Shown: positions 37,331-46,850, counted from the stretch's first letter. The stretch is 64,000 nucleotides of DNA from Leisingera aquimarina DSM 24565 (GCF_000473165.1 NZ_KI421504.1:806596-870595), one strand, 5' to 3'. Made by a program: numbers and translations. Notes: generated by a model from the sequence alone, not told the origin.

Positions 37331-38818
37331 ATGGTAAAACGCAAAACGGTTGCCGTGATCGGCGGCGGAGTAAGCGGACTGGCGGCTGCCAAGGCCTTTG
37401 CAGAAAAGGGGCATCAGGTTCTGGGGTTTGAGCGCAGCCATGACCTGGGCGGAGTGTGGGAGCCGTCGCGCTCTTATCCGGGGGTCCAGACGCAGTCACC
37501 CAAGGAACTTTACTGCTATACCGACCACCCGATGCCGCAAGAGTATCCGGAGTGGCCCAAGGGACCGCAGGTGCATGCCTATCTGCATTCCTATGCCAGC
37601 AAGCATGATTTGCACCACCTGTTTCAACTGAGCACAAACGTGCTGGAAATGGACCGGCGGCCGGACGGGCAGCCGGGCTGGCGGCTGGTGACAGAATTGG
37701 GTGGTGAAACCAATGTGCGGGATGTGGATTTTGCCGTGGTCTGCACCGGCCAGTTTTCGGAGAGGAACATCCTGACCCATCCCGGGCAGGACGCTTTCAC
37801 AGAGCAGGGCGGGGAAGTGATGCATTCCTCGGAGTATCTCGACCCAGGCCATGCACGCGGCAAGAGGGTGGTCGTGCTGGGCGGTTCAAAGTCTGCCACC
37901 GATGTGGCTGTGAATGCTGTGCAGAATGGTGCGCGGCAAGTGCATCTTGTTTATCGGCAGAATGTCTGGCGGGTTCCGTATTTCGTCGGCGGCATCAACT
38001 TTAAGAAGCTGCTTTATATGCGTGCGCAGGAGGTGCAGTTTAACGGTTGGGGCCGCAGCTGGCTGCACAAGGCAATCTATAGTCTGGCGAAACCGTTGAT
38101 TTGGATCAATTTTCGTGGGTTGGAGACGCTTTTGAAGCTTCAGCTGGGGTTGAAGAAATGGGACATGGTGCCCGAAATGCCGATCGAAAAGGATGTATCC
38201 TGTTCGGTTCCGATTGTGACGCCAGGTCTGTTTGAAAGTTTCCAAAGCGGCTCGATTATTCCGAGGCGCACAACGATTTCGCGGTATGAGGGCGATGAGG
38301 CGGTGCTGGAAAACGGCGAAAGAATCGGCGCTGACCTGGTGATCTCGGCGGTGGGCTGGAAGCTCGGCATCCCCTATCTGGCCCAGCGGCATTTGGACAA
38401 GCTGATCGAGGCTGATGGCCAGTACCGGACCTACCGGCTGTCGGTGAACCCGGACTTGCCGGAGATGGGATTTGTTGGTTTCAACTCCAGCTTCTGCACG
38501 ATCCTATCGGCGGAGATGGTGGCGAACTGGCTGGTCCGCTATGCCGACGGCAAGCTGGCACGCCAGCCCACGCGGTCGGAAATGGAGAGTAATATCCGGA
38601 TGATGCTTGATTGGCGCCGCAAGGAGCGGCCTGCCGCGCAGATCTATGGCGGCCTGTGCTCGGCGCCGTTCCATTTTAAGCATTTTGACGAACTGCTGAT
38701 GGATATGGGGGCGACTCAGTGGAAGCGGTTCAACCTGGTGGTTGAGCAATTTGCACCGCCGGATGCCAGTGCTTATGGCCGGTTCCTGGCGACGGCTCCG
38801 CAATACACGGCGGCCTGA
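37331..38818 (+). CDS. Flavin-containing monooxygenase-like oxidoreductase
   Basis: A 495-residue FAD/NADPH enzyme. The FAD motif is VIGGGVSGLAAAKAFAEKG near the N-terminus, and the NADPH motif VVVLGGSKSATDVAVNA is in the middle. The MHSSEYL segment corresponds to the linker (FxGxxxHxxxY-like) of FMO and Baeyer-Villiger-type enzymes. It should oxygenate a soft nucleophile or ketone; the substrate is unknown. ATG at 37331 has a GGAG site; a GTG at 37316 overlapping the cupin stop is an alternative. Confidence 0.86.
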   Translation: MVKRKTVAVIGGGVSGLAAAKAFAEKGHQVLGFERSHDLGGVWEPSRSYPGVQTQSPKELYCYTDHPMPQEYPEWPKGPQVHAYLHSYASKHDLHHLFQLSTNVLEMDRRPDGQPGWRLVTELGGETNVRDVDFAVVCTGQFSERNILTHPGQDAFTEQGGEVMHSSEYLDPGHARGKRVVVLGGSKSATDVAVNAVQNGARQVHLVYRQNVWRVPYFVGGINFKKLLYMRAQEVQFNGWGRSWLHKAIYSLAKPLIWINFRGLETLLKLQLGLKKWDMVPEMPIEKDVSCSVPIVTPGLFESFQSGSIIPRRTTISRYEGDEAVLENGERIGADLVISAVGWKLGIPYLAQRHLDKLIEADGQYRTYRLSVNPDLPEMGFVGFNSSFCTILSAEMVANWLVRYADGKLARQPTRSEMESNIRMMLDWRRKERPAAQIYGGLCSAPFHFKHFDELLMDMGATQWKRFNLVVEQFAPPDASAYGRFLATAPQYTAA

Positions 38819-38917
38819 AACCTGCCGTTGTGCCTGCCGGAAACGGCGGGTGCCTTCTTGCCGGAGCAGATGGATACCTGCTGTTGCCAAGTGCAGAGTT
38901 CACATATTCGGGGGATA

Positions 38918-39004
38918 TGGTGCCCAGGAGAGGACTCGAACCTCCACGTCCATACGGACACTAGCACCTGAAGCTAGCGCGTCTACCAATTCCGCCACCT
39001 GGGC
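38918..39004 (-). tRNA. tRNA-Leu(CAG), second copy
   Basis: Identical over all 87 nt to the copy at 35047-35133, with encoded CCA. The 5' flank is also conserved for about 26 bases to beyond the -10 box, so the duplication includes the core promoter. Confidence 0.97.
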
Positions 39005-39021
39005 AGGTGTCGTGGAACCGG

Positions 39022-39050
39022 CGTATAAGCCGGTTCGAGAGGGGCGTCAA
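39022..39050 (-). promoter_or_regulatory. Promoter of tRNA-Leu, second copy
   Basis: Minus strand: TTGACG (39050-39045), 17-base spacer, TATACG (39027-39022). The spacer sequence differs from that of the first copy, but the boxes and distances are the same. Confidence 0.8.
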
Positions 39051-39104
39051 ACGGAAAATACACGCAGGCGCCGAATTCCCGAAAAAATCGGGGATTTATT
39101 TTTT

Positions 39105-39118
39105 TCGATTTAAATCAG
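39105..39118 (+). promoter_or_regulatory. FnrL-type box upstream of hemN
   Basis: TCGATTTAAATCAG matches the FNR consensus TTGAT-N4-ATCAA at 8 of 10 defined positions, with perfect dyad spacing, 102 bases before hemN. HemN is a known FnrL target in Rhodobacteraceae, so activation at low oxygen is likely. Confidence 0.75.
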
Positions 39119-39219
39119 AGTGTTGAAGAAGCGTCTCTGACGTCGCTGCGGGCGTCAAAATGATTTCTGGTTTGATCCTGCGCAAAGTGGCGCGGCTGGA
39201 AAAGGGGCATAGCAAAGTC

Positions 39220-40575
39220 ATGAAACAGATTGACCACCTCCAAGCCCTTGGGCTGTTCGACAGCCGGGTGCCCCGCTACACATCTTACCCAACCGCGCCG
39301 GTGTTTACTGCAGCCGTCGGCGCCGCGGATCAGGCCCGCGAATTGCAGGCGCTGGATCCGGATGTGCCGGTTTCCGTCTATCTGCACATCCCTTTCTGCG
39401 AGCGTCTGTGCTGGTTTTGCGCCTGCCGCACACAAGGCACTCAGACGCTGAGCCCGGTGGAAAGCTATATTGGAACGCTGGAGCAAGAGCTGAAGCAAGT
39501 GGCGCCTTTGCTTCCCAAGGGACTGCGGATGGGGCGGATGCACTGGGGGGGCGGTACGCCGACCATTTTGCCGCCGGCGTTTATTCATCGGCTGGCGCAG
39601 GCTGTAAAGGCGGTGTTCCCGCAGACTGATGACTGGGAGTTCTCGGTGGAGATCGACCCGACCATGGTGGACCGGGACAAGATCGCGGCACTGGCGGCGG
39701 AGGGCATGAACCGCGCCAGCATCGGCATTCAGGATTTTGACCCGCTGGTCCAGCAGGCGATCGGACGCGAACAGCCGTTCGAAGTGACCAAGGCGTGTGT
39801 TGAGGATTTGCGCGCGGCGGGGATCACCTCGTTGAACGCCGATCTGGTTTACGGGCTGCCGCATCAGACACCGGAACGGATGGCGGATACGGTGGAGAAG
39901 GTGCTGAGTTTGAAGCCGGACCGGTTGGCGCTGTTTGGCTATGCGCATGTGCCTTGGGTGGCGAAGCGGCAGAAACTGATCAAGGAAGAGACGCTGCCGG
40001 ACGATCAGGCGCGCTATCATCTGGCCGGGCTGTCGGCCGAAAAATTCGCCGAGGCGGGCTTTGCCGCCATTGGCATTGACCATTTCGCCAAGCCCGGCGA
40101 CGGGCTTGAGGTGGCAGCCCGCACCGGGCATCTGCGCCGCAACTTCCAAGGCTACACCGATGACACCTGCCCGACGCTGATCGGATTCGGTGCATCGTCG
40201 ATTTCCCGATTTACCGGCGGCTATATCCAGAACGCAGCGGCCACGCCTGCGTATGTGCAGAGGGTCGAGGCAGGGCATTTGACCGGCGCCCGCGGGCATG
40301 TGATGAGCGATGAAGACTTGCTGCGCGGCCGCGCCATTGAGATGCTGATGTGCGAATTCCGGCTGAACCGGGTAGAGCTTAGGCAGCGTTTCGGAAGCCT
40401 TGCAGCGATGCTGGATGCGGATCTGGCAAGGATCGCGGCGCGGTTCGGAGATCTGGTGCAATTGGATGATGCGGCACTGAAGATCCTGCCCGAAGGCCGG
40501 CCGCTGACCCGGATTATCGCAAGCTGCTTTGATGCGCATGTGCCTGAAGGGGTGCGCTACAGCCGGGCGTCTTGA
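39220..40575 (+). CDS. hemN: Oxygen-independent coproporphyrinogen III oxidase
   Basis: A 451-residue radical SAM enzyme that decarboxylates coproporphyrinogen III to protoporphyrinogen IX without oxygen. The Fe-S motif is CERLCWFCAC (CxxxCxxC), preceded by YLHIPF; GGGTPT and the SIGIQDFD strand follow. The N-terminal RVPRYTSYPTAPVF is diagnostic for true HemN rather than HemW. The ATG at 39220 matches the family start; a longer frame to 39160 does not. It carries an FnrL-type box upstream and neighbours nirK. Confidence 0.95.
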   Translation: MKQIDHLQALGLFDSRVPRYTSYPTAPVFTAAVGAADQARELQALDPDVPVSVYLHIPFCERLCWFCACRTQGTQTLSPVESYIGTLEQELKQVAPLLPKGLRMGRMHWGGGTPTILPPAFIHRLAQAVKAVFPQTDDWEFSVEIDPTMVDRDKIAALAAEGMNRASIGIQDFDPLVQQAIGREQPFEVTKACVEDLRAAGITSLNADLVYGLPHQTPERMADTVEKVLSLKPDRLALFGYAHVPWVAKRQKLIKEETLPDDQARYHLAGLSAEKFAEAGFAAIGIDHFAKPGDGLEVAARTGHLRRNFQGYTDDTCPTLIGFGASSISRFTGGYIQNAAATPAYVQRVEAGHLTGARGHVMSDEDLLRGRAIEMLMCEFRLNRVELRQRFGSLAAMLDADLARIAARFGDLVQLDDAALKILPEGRPLTRIIASCFDAHVPEGVRYSRAS

Positions 40576-40817
40576 TCCCGAAGCCGGGTGCTCTAGCCTG
40601 TCCCGGGGAATCCTAAGGATACCCTTCACTGCTTGGCATCGCGCAGCGCAACCGCTTGCATCACTGGCCTGCACCACGCCAGCAATCGAAGTGGCTGTTC
40701 AAGACAGGATTTCCCTTGAACTGTGGCTCAGCAGAATTGGCAGCGCAGCTGCCATGCCCAAGGCCGCCAAGGTGCTCCGGTGCAGCTGGGCACAGGAGTA
40801 TTTCGCTTTCGTTTGTG

Positions 40818-41609
40818 TCAGCCTTCTTTCACCAACCGGAACCCTAGGTAGTCCGGCGGCAGTCCGACCGCGCAGCCGCCTACACTGGCGTCGCGGATGA
40901 AGTCGATCACCACGGCCCGGTGTCGGCCGCCGGTAATGCGTGCGCTGCAATAGGGCGCACCGAACGTGAGGCTGCCGTCCTCGCGCAATTCGCCGTTTTG
41001 CATGCAGCCGGCTGTCCATTCCCAGATGTTTCCGCCAAGGCCGCTGAGGCCATTGCTGTTGGTGCCGGGTTCGCTTTTGGGGTCCTGTGCCGGTCCTGGC
41101 TGGCCACGCAGTGTCACCCCGCGGGCGTATTGGCGCAGCCAGCGCTGGGCCGGGTCGGTGCTATCCGTTTCAACCGAAGCATCGCCAAAGATTTCAGCCG
41201 CAGCCAGCTGCCATTCTGCCTCATCCGGCAACCGCCACGGCTGGCCGGTCTTCTTTGAATACCATTGCGCGTAGGCGGTGGCGTCATGCCAGCTGACGTG
41301 TGTTTGCGGCAGGCTGCCATCTGCCGGGTTTGCATCTGCCCGCTTGCAGCCGCCATCCGCCACACAGGCGGCATATTCGGCATGCGAGACCTGATGTTTC
41401 ATGATCTCGAACGCTGCCACTTGCCGCATCTGTTCTGGCGGAACCACGCTTTTGCCGCCCTGGTGGAAATTGCCGATCGGCCGATAGCGGATCGTGGCCG
41501 CGGCAATGGCGGCGGTTTCGGTCTGCAGCACCGATTCCGGAGTAGCAAGCCACAGCCCGGGAATACCGATCGCGGCAGCCAGGGCAGCAGTGATGAGTTC
41601 GGCTTTCAT
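40818..41609 (-). CDS. nirV: NirV-like protein, formylglycine-generating-enzyme/SUMF1 fold
   Basis: A 263-residue secreted protein (signal peptide MKAELITAALAAAIGIPGLW, then LA). The rest is a SUMF1/FGE-sulfatase fold: VSWHDATAYAQWYSKKTGQPWRLPDEAEWQ, and GLGGNIWEWTAGC near the end, finishing in DYLGFRLVK. It lies 77 bases downstream of nirK on the same strand, the known nirK-nirV arrangement. Its role in nitrite reduction is not established. Confidence 0.88.
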   Translation of the reverse strand: MKAELITAALAAAIGIPGLWLATPESVLQTETAAIAAATIRYRPIGNFHQGGKSVVPPEQMRQVAAFEIMKHQVSHAEYAACVADGGCKRADANPADGSLPQTHVSWHDATAYAQWYSKKTGQPWRLPDEAEWQLAAAEIFGDASVETDSTDPAQRWLRQYARGVTLRGQPGPAQDPKSEPGTNSNGLSGLGGNIWEWTAGCMQNGELREDGSLTFGAPYCSARITGGRHRAVVIDFIRDASVGGCAVGLPPDYLGFRLVKEG

Positions 41610-41686
41610 GGGTCTGCTCCCTTGAAAACAAATATGGGCGGCCGCGTGATGCAGCCGCCCGATCCAGTTTCCCATCCGGCCGAAGG

Positions 41687-42811
41687 TCAGGAGCCGGAGT
41701 ATTCGGTCGGGGCGACCACCTGTTCCATCAGGTCGTTGTTCCATTCGCCTTCGACCACTACGTGGGCGGTCGCACCGAGGTTCACCGCCTCGATCAGGTT
41801 GTGGTTCACGTAGGCATAAACCCCCGGCTGCAGGAATTCATACAGCGCCGCCCCGGCAGAGCCGCCGCGTATGAACCAGGTTTCCAGATCGCGGTCCGGC
41901 ACGTTGTTGAACTTGCCGGCTTCCCAGACCAGGTCGCCATGGCCGCCGATCAGGTGCGGACGGCTGTCACGGTTGGCCTGGCTGTGAACAAACAGGACTT
42001 TCTCGCCCTGTTTGGCCTTCAGCGCGGTTTCGCCGGTCAGCGCGCCAACTGCGCCGTTGAACACCACATGGCTGGGAATAAGCCCATTCATGACTTCCAA
42101 GGTGTCGGGGTAGCTTTCGCCGACATCTTCGTACCGGATGTAGTCGCCATTCCCGTCCTTCGGGATGTAAAACTCATTTTCACCGATATAGTAGACGCGG
42201 TCATATCTGACCGGATCGCCGTTGTGGTCCGAAAGCCCTTCGCGCGGCAGAACCATGATCGCGCCGGCCATGCCAGCCACAACGTGCCATGGGATCATCG
42301 GGCCGCCCGGTGCGCAATGGTAGACAAAGGTGCCGGGCCGGGTCGCCTTGAAGCGCAGCACAGTTTTCTCGCCCGGGTTCACCAGGGTCAGCGCGCCGCC
42401 GCCCAGGGCACCGGTGGCCGCGTGGAAGTCAATGTTGTGCTGCAGCATGTTTTCCGGAGGGTTGATCAGGGTCAGCTCGACATAATCGCCCTCATGCACA
42501 ACCATCATCGGACCCGGGATGGAGCCGTCAAAGGTCATCCCCTGAAGATAGGCGCCCTGGTCGACTTCGATCTCCTTCTCGGCAATGGTCATTTCGAATT
42601 CGACGATGCGCGGCGCACCCGGTGCAACCTGTTCGTGCTCATGCACGAAGGGCGGCGCAACCAGTTGGCGCTTGATGCGCTGGAGACTGGACAGGTCCAC
42701 CGGTGCGGCAGCCTCGTGGACGGTGGTGCTTTCGGCCTTGGCGGCCTTGGCCAGTACGGGCAGCGCTGCTACGCCTGCAGCCCCCATCAGTGCGGCTCTG
42801 CGGGTCAGCAT
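41687..42811 (-). CDS. nirK: Copper-containing nitrite reductase (NO-forming)
   Basis: The 374-residue periplasmic enzyme reduces nitrite to nitric oxide. A Tat signal ([19 protein letters not shown]) is at the N-terminus. Two cupredoxin domains carry type 1 copper ligands in [20 protein letters not shown] and type 2 ligands in [12 protein letters not shown] and the PHLIGGHGD segment. The ATG at 42811 has AGGAG upstream. No nitric oxide reductase gene is in the window. An FNR-type box lies 69 bases upstream. Confidence 0.97.
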   Translation of the reverse strand: MLTRRAALMGAAGVAALPVLAKAAKAESTTVHEAAAPVDLSSLQRIKRQLVAPPFVHEHEQVAPGAPRIVEFEMTIAEKEIEVDQGAYLQGMTFDGSIPGPMMVVHEGDYVELTLINPPENMLQHNIDFHAATGALGGGALTLVNPGEKTVLRFKATRPGTFVYHCAPGGPMIPWHVVAGMAGAIMVLPREGLSDHNGDPVRYDRVYYIGENEFYIPKDGNGDYIRYEDVGESYPDTLEVMNGLIPSHVVFNGAVGALTGETALKAKQGEKVLFVHSQANRDSRPHLIGGHGDLVWEAGKFNNVPDRDLETWFIRGGSAGAALYEFLQPGVYAYVNHNLIEAVNLGATAHVVVEGEWNNDLMEQVVAPTEYSGS

Positions 42812-42879
42812 AGTGTTCTCCTTTTCGTGTCCCATTTACCGTGTTGAGGAGATCTTAGCCCTCAGCCTGTTGCCGGTGG

Positions 42880-42893
42880 TTGCTCTCGATCAA
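42880..42893 (-). promoter_or_regulatory. FNR/NNR-type box upstream of nirK
   Basis: The 14 bases TTGCTCTCGATCAA match TTGAT-N4-ATCAA at 9 of 10 defined positions. The dyad is 69 bases upstream of nirK. It could be read by FnrL or by an NO-responsive NNR/DNR-type regulator, the usual controls of nirK. Confidence 0.7.
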
Positions 42894-43083
42894 CCTTCGA
42901 TAAGATTTCTCGATGTCAAGATAAGTTGTTTTTAAGATGCAGAATTTACAGCAGGGAGGCTGGTGCGGCCTGCCTGGACCAGACGGTGGCTGAGAAGGAG
43001 AACTGCCGGCAAATTTAATTGTTAAGCCCGGTTTAACGCGCCGCCTGTTATCCCGGGGATGGGTGAAAATAGTGGTGGTGGAT

Positions 43084-43920
43084 ATGAGCGCACAAAGCAA
43101 TGTGGCGCCCATTATCATCAAGAAGAAAAAATCAGGTGGTGGCGATGGTCATCACGGCGGCGCGTGGAAAGTGGCTTATGCCGACTTCGTGACCGCGATG
43201 ATGGCCTTCTTTATGCTGATGTGGCTGCTGAACGCGACGACAGAAAAACAACGCAAGGGTCTGGCGGATTACTTCTCGCCGTCAATTCCGCTAAGCCGGG
43301 TTTCCGGCGGTGGCAATGGTGCGTTTCAAGGTGACAGTATGTTCACCGAGGAAATTCAGCCGCAATCAGGCACCGGGGCAACGGACATCAATCCTATGGA
43401 CGCGCAGCAAGCGCAGGGAGAAACCGGAGTCGAGACCAACGAAAAGCGCGAGGAAGAAGACTCCAAGTTCCGCGCTATCGAAGAACAGTTGTCTGGACGC
43501 GGCGGCGAGAGCATGGTGACGGTTGCGATGGCCCGCCACATTGTGACCCGGGTCACTGACGAAGGGCTGATCATTGAACTTTTTGCCACAGAAGACATAC
43601 CGCTGTTCAAAGAGGGTGCGGCTGAGCCAACGCCGTTGTTCCGGGATCTGGTCAGGATGATTGCGCGGGTGTCAGAGAATGTCACCAGCAATGTAGCCAT
43701 TGGTGGCCACATCCGATCCCATCCGGTTGTACTGGCAAAGAATCCGGTTTGGGAGCTGTCCCATGACAGAGCCGACAAAACACGCACGCTGCTCGAATCG
43801 GGTGGGCTGGCAACAGGCCGGATTCACCGGGTGACCGGCCATGCCGACCGCAAGCTGGCGGTCGGAAACCCGATGGCAGCCCGCAATGACCGGATCGAAA
43901 TCATCCTTTTGCGCGAATAA
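43084..43920 (+). CDS. motB: Flagellar motor stator protein MotB
   Basis: A 278-residue protein with a basic N-terminus (IIIKKKKSGGG), one transmembrane helix with the essential proton-carrying Asp34 (AYADFVTAMMAFFMLMWLL), and a C-terminal OmpA-like peptidoglycan-binding domain (VAIGGHIRSHP, RVTGHADRKL). It forms the torque-generating stator with MotA, which is encoded 17 kb away at 60394-61263. ATG at 43084 is preferred; a GTG at 43063 would add 7 residues. Confidence 0.92.
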   Translation: MSAQSNVAPIIIKKKKSGGGDGHHGGAWKVAYADFVTAMMAFFMLMWLLNATTEKQRKGLADYFSPSIPLSRVSGGGNGAFQGDSMFTEEIQPQSGTGATDINPMDAQQAQGETGVETNEKREEEDSKFRAIEEQLSGRGGESMVTVAMARHIVTRVTDEGLIIELFATEDIPLFKEGAAEPTPLFRDLVRMIARVSENVTSNVAIGGHIRSHPVVLAKNPVWELSHDRADKTRTLLESGGLATGRIHRVTGHADRKLAVGNPMAARNDRIEIILLRE

Positions 43921-43941
43921 GTCACTGAAAACATTACGGCA

Positions 43942-43981
43942 GGCGGCTAGCAGATAATTCATATTTTATCTGTTAGCCGCC
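43942..43981. repeat. 16-bp palindrome between motB and flgE
   Basis: Arms 43942-43957 and 43966-43981 are complementary at 15 of 16 positions plus one G-T wobble, with loop TTCATATT. It begins 22 bases after the motB stop. It may be the motB terminator (no T run) or an operator for flgE. Confidence 0.7.
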
Positions 43982-44044
43982 CGTTAATCGCTCCTGCGCT
44001 AGCTGTTGCATCCAGAATGATTAGATGCAGCAGAAAGGCGCGCT

Positions 44045-45352
44045 ATGACCATTTCTTCGTCGCTGAACGCGGGTGTTTCAGGATTGAGCGCCAACGCCAG
44101 CCGGTTGGCTTCCATTTCCGATAACATCGCCAACTCTTCGACCCGCGGGTACAAGAGAGTTCAAACAGATTTCCATTCCATGGTCTTGTCGAATTCAGGC
44201 GGCACCTATTCGGCTGGTGGTGTGCGTACGACAAATGTTCGCCTGATCGATGAGCGTGGGCCCCTGGTGTCAACCAACAATGCCACAGATATTGCAGTGC
44301 GCGGTCGTGGAATGCTGCCTGTCGCTTCAATTACCGAAGTGGAGGCGGGCGCAAACCCGTCTATGATGCTAACCACCACAGGATCTTTCCGCACAGATTC
44401 CAACGGGTATCTTTCAACCGAATCCGGTCTGGTGCTGATGGGCTGGCCTGCACTTGCAGATGGCAGCGTCCCGGATGCGGCACGTGATACAGACGATGCC
44501 CTGGAACCTATCCATGTCGATCTGAATCGCCTGTCGGCAGAACCCACCACGGAAATCAGCCTGACAGCCAACCTGCCTGCTGATGAAACCGATGTCGGGG
44601 CATCAGGCGACCCGCTTGAGCAAGTAGTCCTGTATTACGACAATATGGGCAACGCTGAAGAGCTGACAATCACCTACACGCCGAATGTTGCAACACCGCC
44701 GGCGACGTCCGGTACCAATGAATGGACGATGGAAATTGTCGATTCCGCGACAGGCGCGGCCAATATCGGTGAATACACGCTGACCTTCGATGACAGCAGC
44801 ACCACGGGCGGTTCTCTGGCGAGCGTGGCAACCGTTACAGGCGGTGCGTATGACGCGACCGCTGGTTCGGTGACTATTAACGTCGCAGGCGGACCGGTTG
44901 AGATTAACATTGGCGCCATCGGCGGCAACACCGGTATGAGCCAGCTTGGCGATGAATTTGTTCCAGGCACCACTACAAAAGACGGCAATGCAGTAGGTTC
45001 CTTTGTCTCGGTTGAGATCAACGAGAGCGGTGAAGTCATTGCAGAATATGACTCCGGCGATACCAAGGTTATTTATAAAGTTCCTTTGGCAGATGTTTCC
45101 AACGTCAACGGAATGCGGGCACTGGATTCACAAACTTACATGCCGACCGATGAATCCGGGGACTTTTACCTTTGGGATGCCGGCGACGGGCCGACGGGTG
45201 AGATTTTGGGTTATGCCCAGGAAGAATCCGCTGTGGATGTGGCGACCGAACTGACGGATATGATCCAGACACAGCGTGCGTATTCGTCCAACGCCAAAGT
45301 AATCCAGACTGTTGACGAAATGTTGCAGGAAACCACCAACATCAAGCGCTAA
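44045..45352 (+). CDS. flgE: Flagellar hook protein FlgE
   Basis: The 435-residue hook subunit starts with the rod/hook signature (TISSSLNAGVSGLSANASRL, SDNIANSSTRGYKR) and ends with the matching coiled C-terminus (TELTDMIQTQRAYSSNAKVI). The middle is a Thr/Gly/Asp-rich variable domain. The hook polymerises outside the cell between rod and filament. It is the first of flgE-flgK-flgL-flgI. Confidence 0.95.
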   Translation: MTISSSLNAGVSGLSANASRLASISDNIANSSTRGYKRVQTDFHSMVLSNSGGTYSAGGVRTTNVRLIDERGPLVSTNNATDIAVRGRGMLPVASITEVEAGANPSMMLTTTGSFRTDSNGYLSTESGLVLMGWPALADGSVPDAARDTDDALEPIHVDLNRLSAEPTTEISLTANLPADETDVGASGDPLEQVVLYYDNMGNAEELTITYTPNVATPPATSGTNEWTMEIVDSATGAANIGEYTLTFDDSSTTGGSLASVATVTGGAYDATAGSVTINVAGGPVEINIGAIGGNTGMSQLGDEFVPGTTTKDGNAVGSFVSVEINESGEVIAEYDSGDTKVIYKVPLADVSNVNGMRALDSQTYMPTDESGDFYLWDAGDGPTGEILGYAQEESAVDVATELTDMIQTQRAYSSNAKVIQTVDEMLQETTNIKR

Positions 45353-45398
45353 AGCGCTTGATGCCCCCTGACATTGGCTTCACGAAAGCAGGCTGAAC

Positions 45399-46847
45399 AT
45401 GTCTATTTATTCCGCCCTTAACAGCGCGATGAGTGGTTTAACCGCGGCCAGCCGGTCCTCGCAAGTGGTTTCGGAAAACCTAGCCAACGCTCTGACACCT
45501 GGCTACTCACGCCGGGTATTGGATCTGAACAGTCCCGGCGCTGGCGTTCCCGGCGTCCGGGTCGGGCATGTTCAGCGCATCAACGACCCGGTTCTGATCA
45601 CTAACCGCAGAGTTGCCGAGGCAGACTACGGCGCGTCCAGGATTCAGTCTGATTTCTACGGCCGGATGTCCGAACTGGTTGGCACAGTTGACGACGAGAT
45701 GTCACTGGCTTCGCACCTATCGGATTTCGAGTCTTCATTGATTGAGGCGGTCTCACGCCCGGATTCACAGCCCAGGCTGAATGATTTGGCTGTGAAGGCG
45801 AATTCGCTGGCCGACTCGATTTCCCGCACGGCTGAAGGGTTGCGGGATCTTAGGATCAATGCGGACAATGCGATCGGTTCTCAGGTTGAAACCGTGAACC
45901 AGGCGCTTAAGGAAATCGAAAAACTGAATGCCCGCATAATGGTCGTCGAAGCCGGTGGCATGGATGCAGTAGCGATGCATGACCAGCGGGATCAACTGAT
46001 TGATCAGGTCAATGAAATCATTCCAGTCAATGTTGTCCGGCGCGATAATGGCCAAGTGACGCTCTACTCAACCGGCGGGGTTATGCTGTTGGATGGCAAG
46101 GCGTCCGAGCTGAGCTTTACTCCGTCGCGGGATATCCTTCCGCACATGACACTGGGCAATGCATTGATTTCCGGCCTTGAGGTCAACGGCAAGGTGATTG
46201 ACACCAGCCCGGACGGACCGCTTCGGGGTGGCAAACTTACAGCCCAGTTCGAAATCCGGGATGTAACTGCTGTGGAAGCGCAAGAGGATCTTGACACAAT
46301 GGCCGCCGATCTGATCGAGCGGTTTCAGGATCCTGCTCTGGATGCCACGATTGGCGTCACCGACGCCGGAATCTTCACGGATGATGGCGGATTCTATGAC
46401 CCGGCAAACGTCGTTGGCATCTCTAACCGCATTGAATTGAATGATCTGGTGGCCTTGGACGGGACCGGGGAAACATGGCGGTTCCGCGACGGTCTTTATG
46501 CAGCAGGTCAAGGTGATCCAGGTGATTCCAGCTTGCTGCAGGCTTACTCCGACACGCTGAACGCCACCCGGACTGTATCTTCGGTCGGGCTAGGCACAGC
46601 GAACATGACAGCCTCGACGCTGAGTGCAAACCTTCTGTCGCGGTTTGCACAGGACAATGAAACAGCGTCGCGCGCATCTACCTTTGCGGCGGCCAGCTTC
46701 AACGAATTGAGCCAAGCGGAACTGGGGCTCGGCGTCGATACGGATGCTGAATTACAGAACCTGTTGCTGGTGGAAAAGTACTACCAGGCCAATGCTCGGG
46801 TGATCACCGTTGTCGACGAACTTATGGATACACTATTGAGGATCTGA
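45399..46847 (+). CDS. flgK: Flagellar hook-associated protein 1 FlgK
   Basis: A 482-residue hook-filament junction protein. N-terminus MSIYSALNSAMSGLTAASRS with VVSENLANALTPGYSRR; C-terminus NELSQAELGLGVDTDAELQN with YYQANARVI, as in FlgK. It starts 46 bases after flgE and ends 3 bases before flgL. Confidence 0.95.
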   Translation: MSIYSALNSAMSGLTAASRSSQVVSENLANALTPGYSRRVLDLNSPGAGVPGVRVGHVQRINDPVLITNRRVAEADYGASRIQSDFYGRMSELVGTVDDEMSLASHLSDFESSLIEAVSRPDSQPRLNDLAVKANSLADSISRTAEGLRDLRINADNAIGSQVETVNQALKEIEKLNARIMVVEAGGMDAVAMHDQRDQLIDQVNEIIPVNVVRRDNGQVTLYSTGGVMLLDGKASELSFTPSRDILPHMTLGNALISGLEVNGKVIDTSPDGPLRGGKLTAQFEIRDVTAVEAQEDLDTMAADLIERFQDPALDATIGVTDAGIFTDDGGFYDPANVVGISNRIELNDLVALDGTGETWRFRDGLYAAGQGDPGDSSLLQAYSDTLNATRTVSSVGLGTANMTASTLSANLLSRFAQDNETASRASTFAAASFNELSQAELGLGVDTDAELQNLLLVEKYYQANARVITVVDELMDTLLRI

Positions 46848-46850
46848 CGC

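Noticed and set aside
40576-40817. Possible gene in the gap between hemN and nirV
   Set aside because: Short frames only, between two convergent genes, with no ribosome site or domain.
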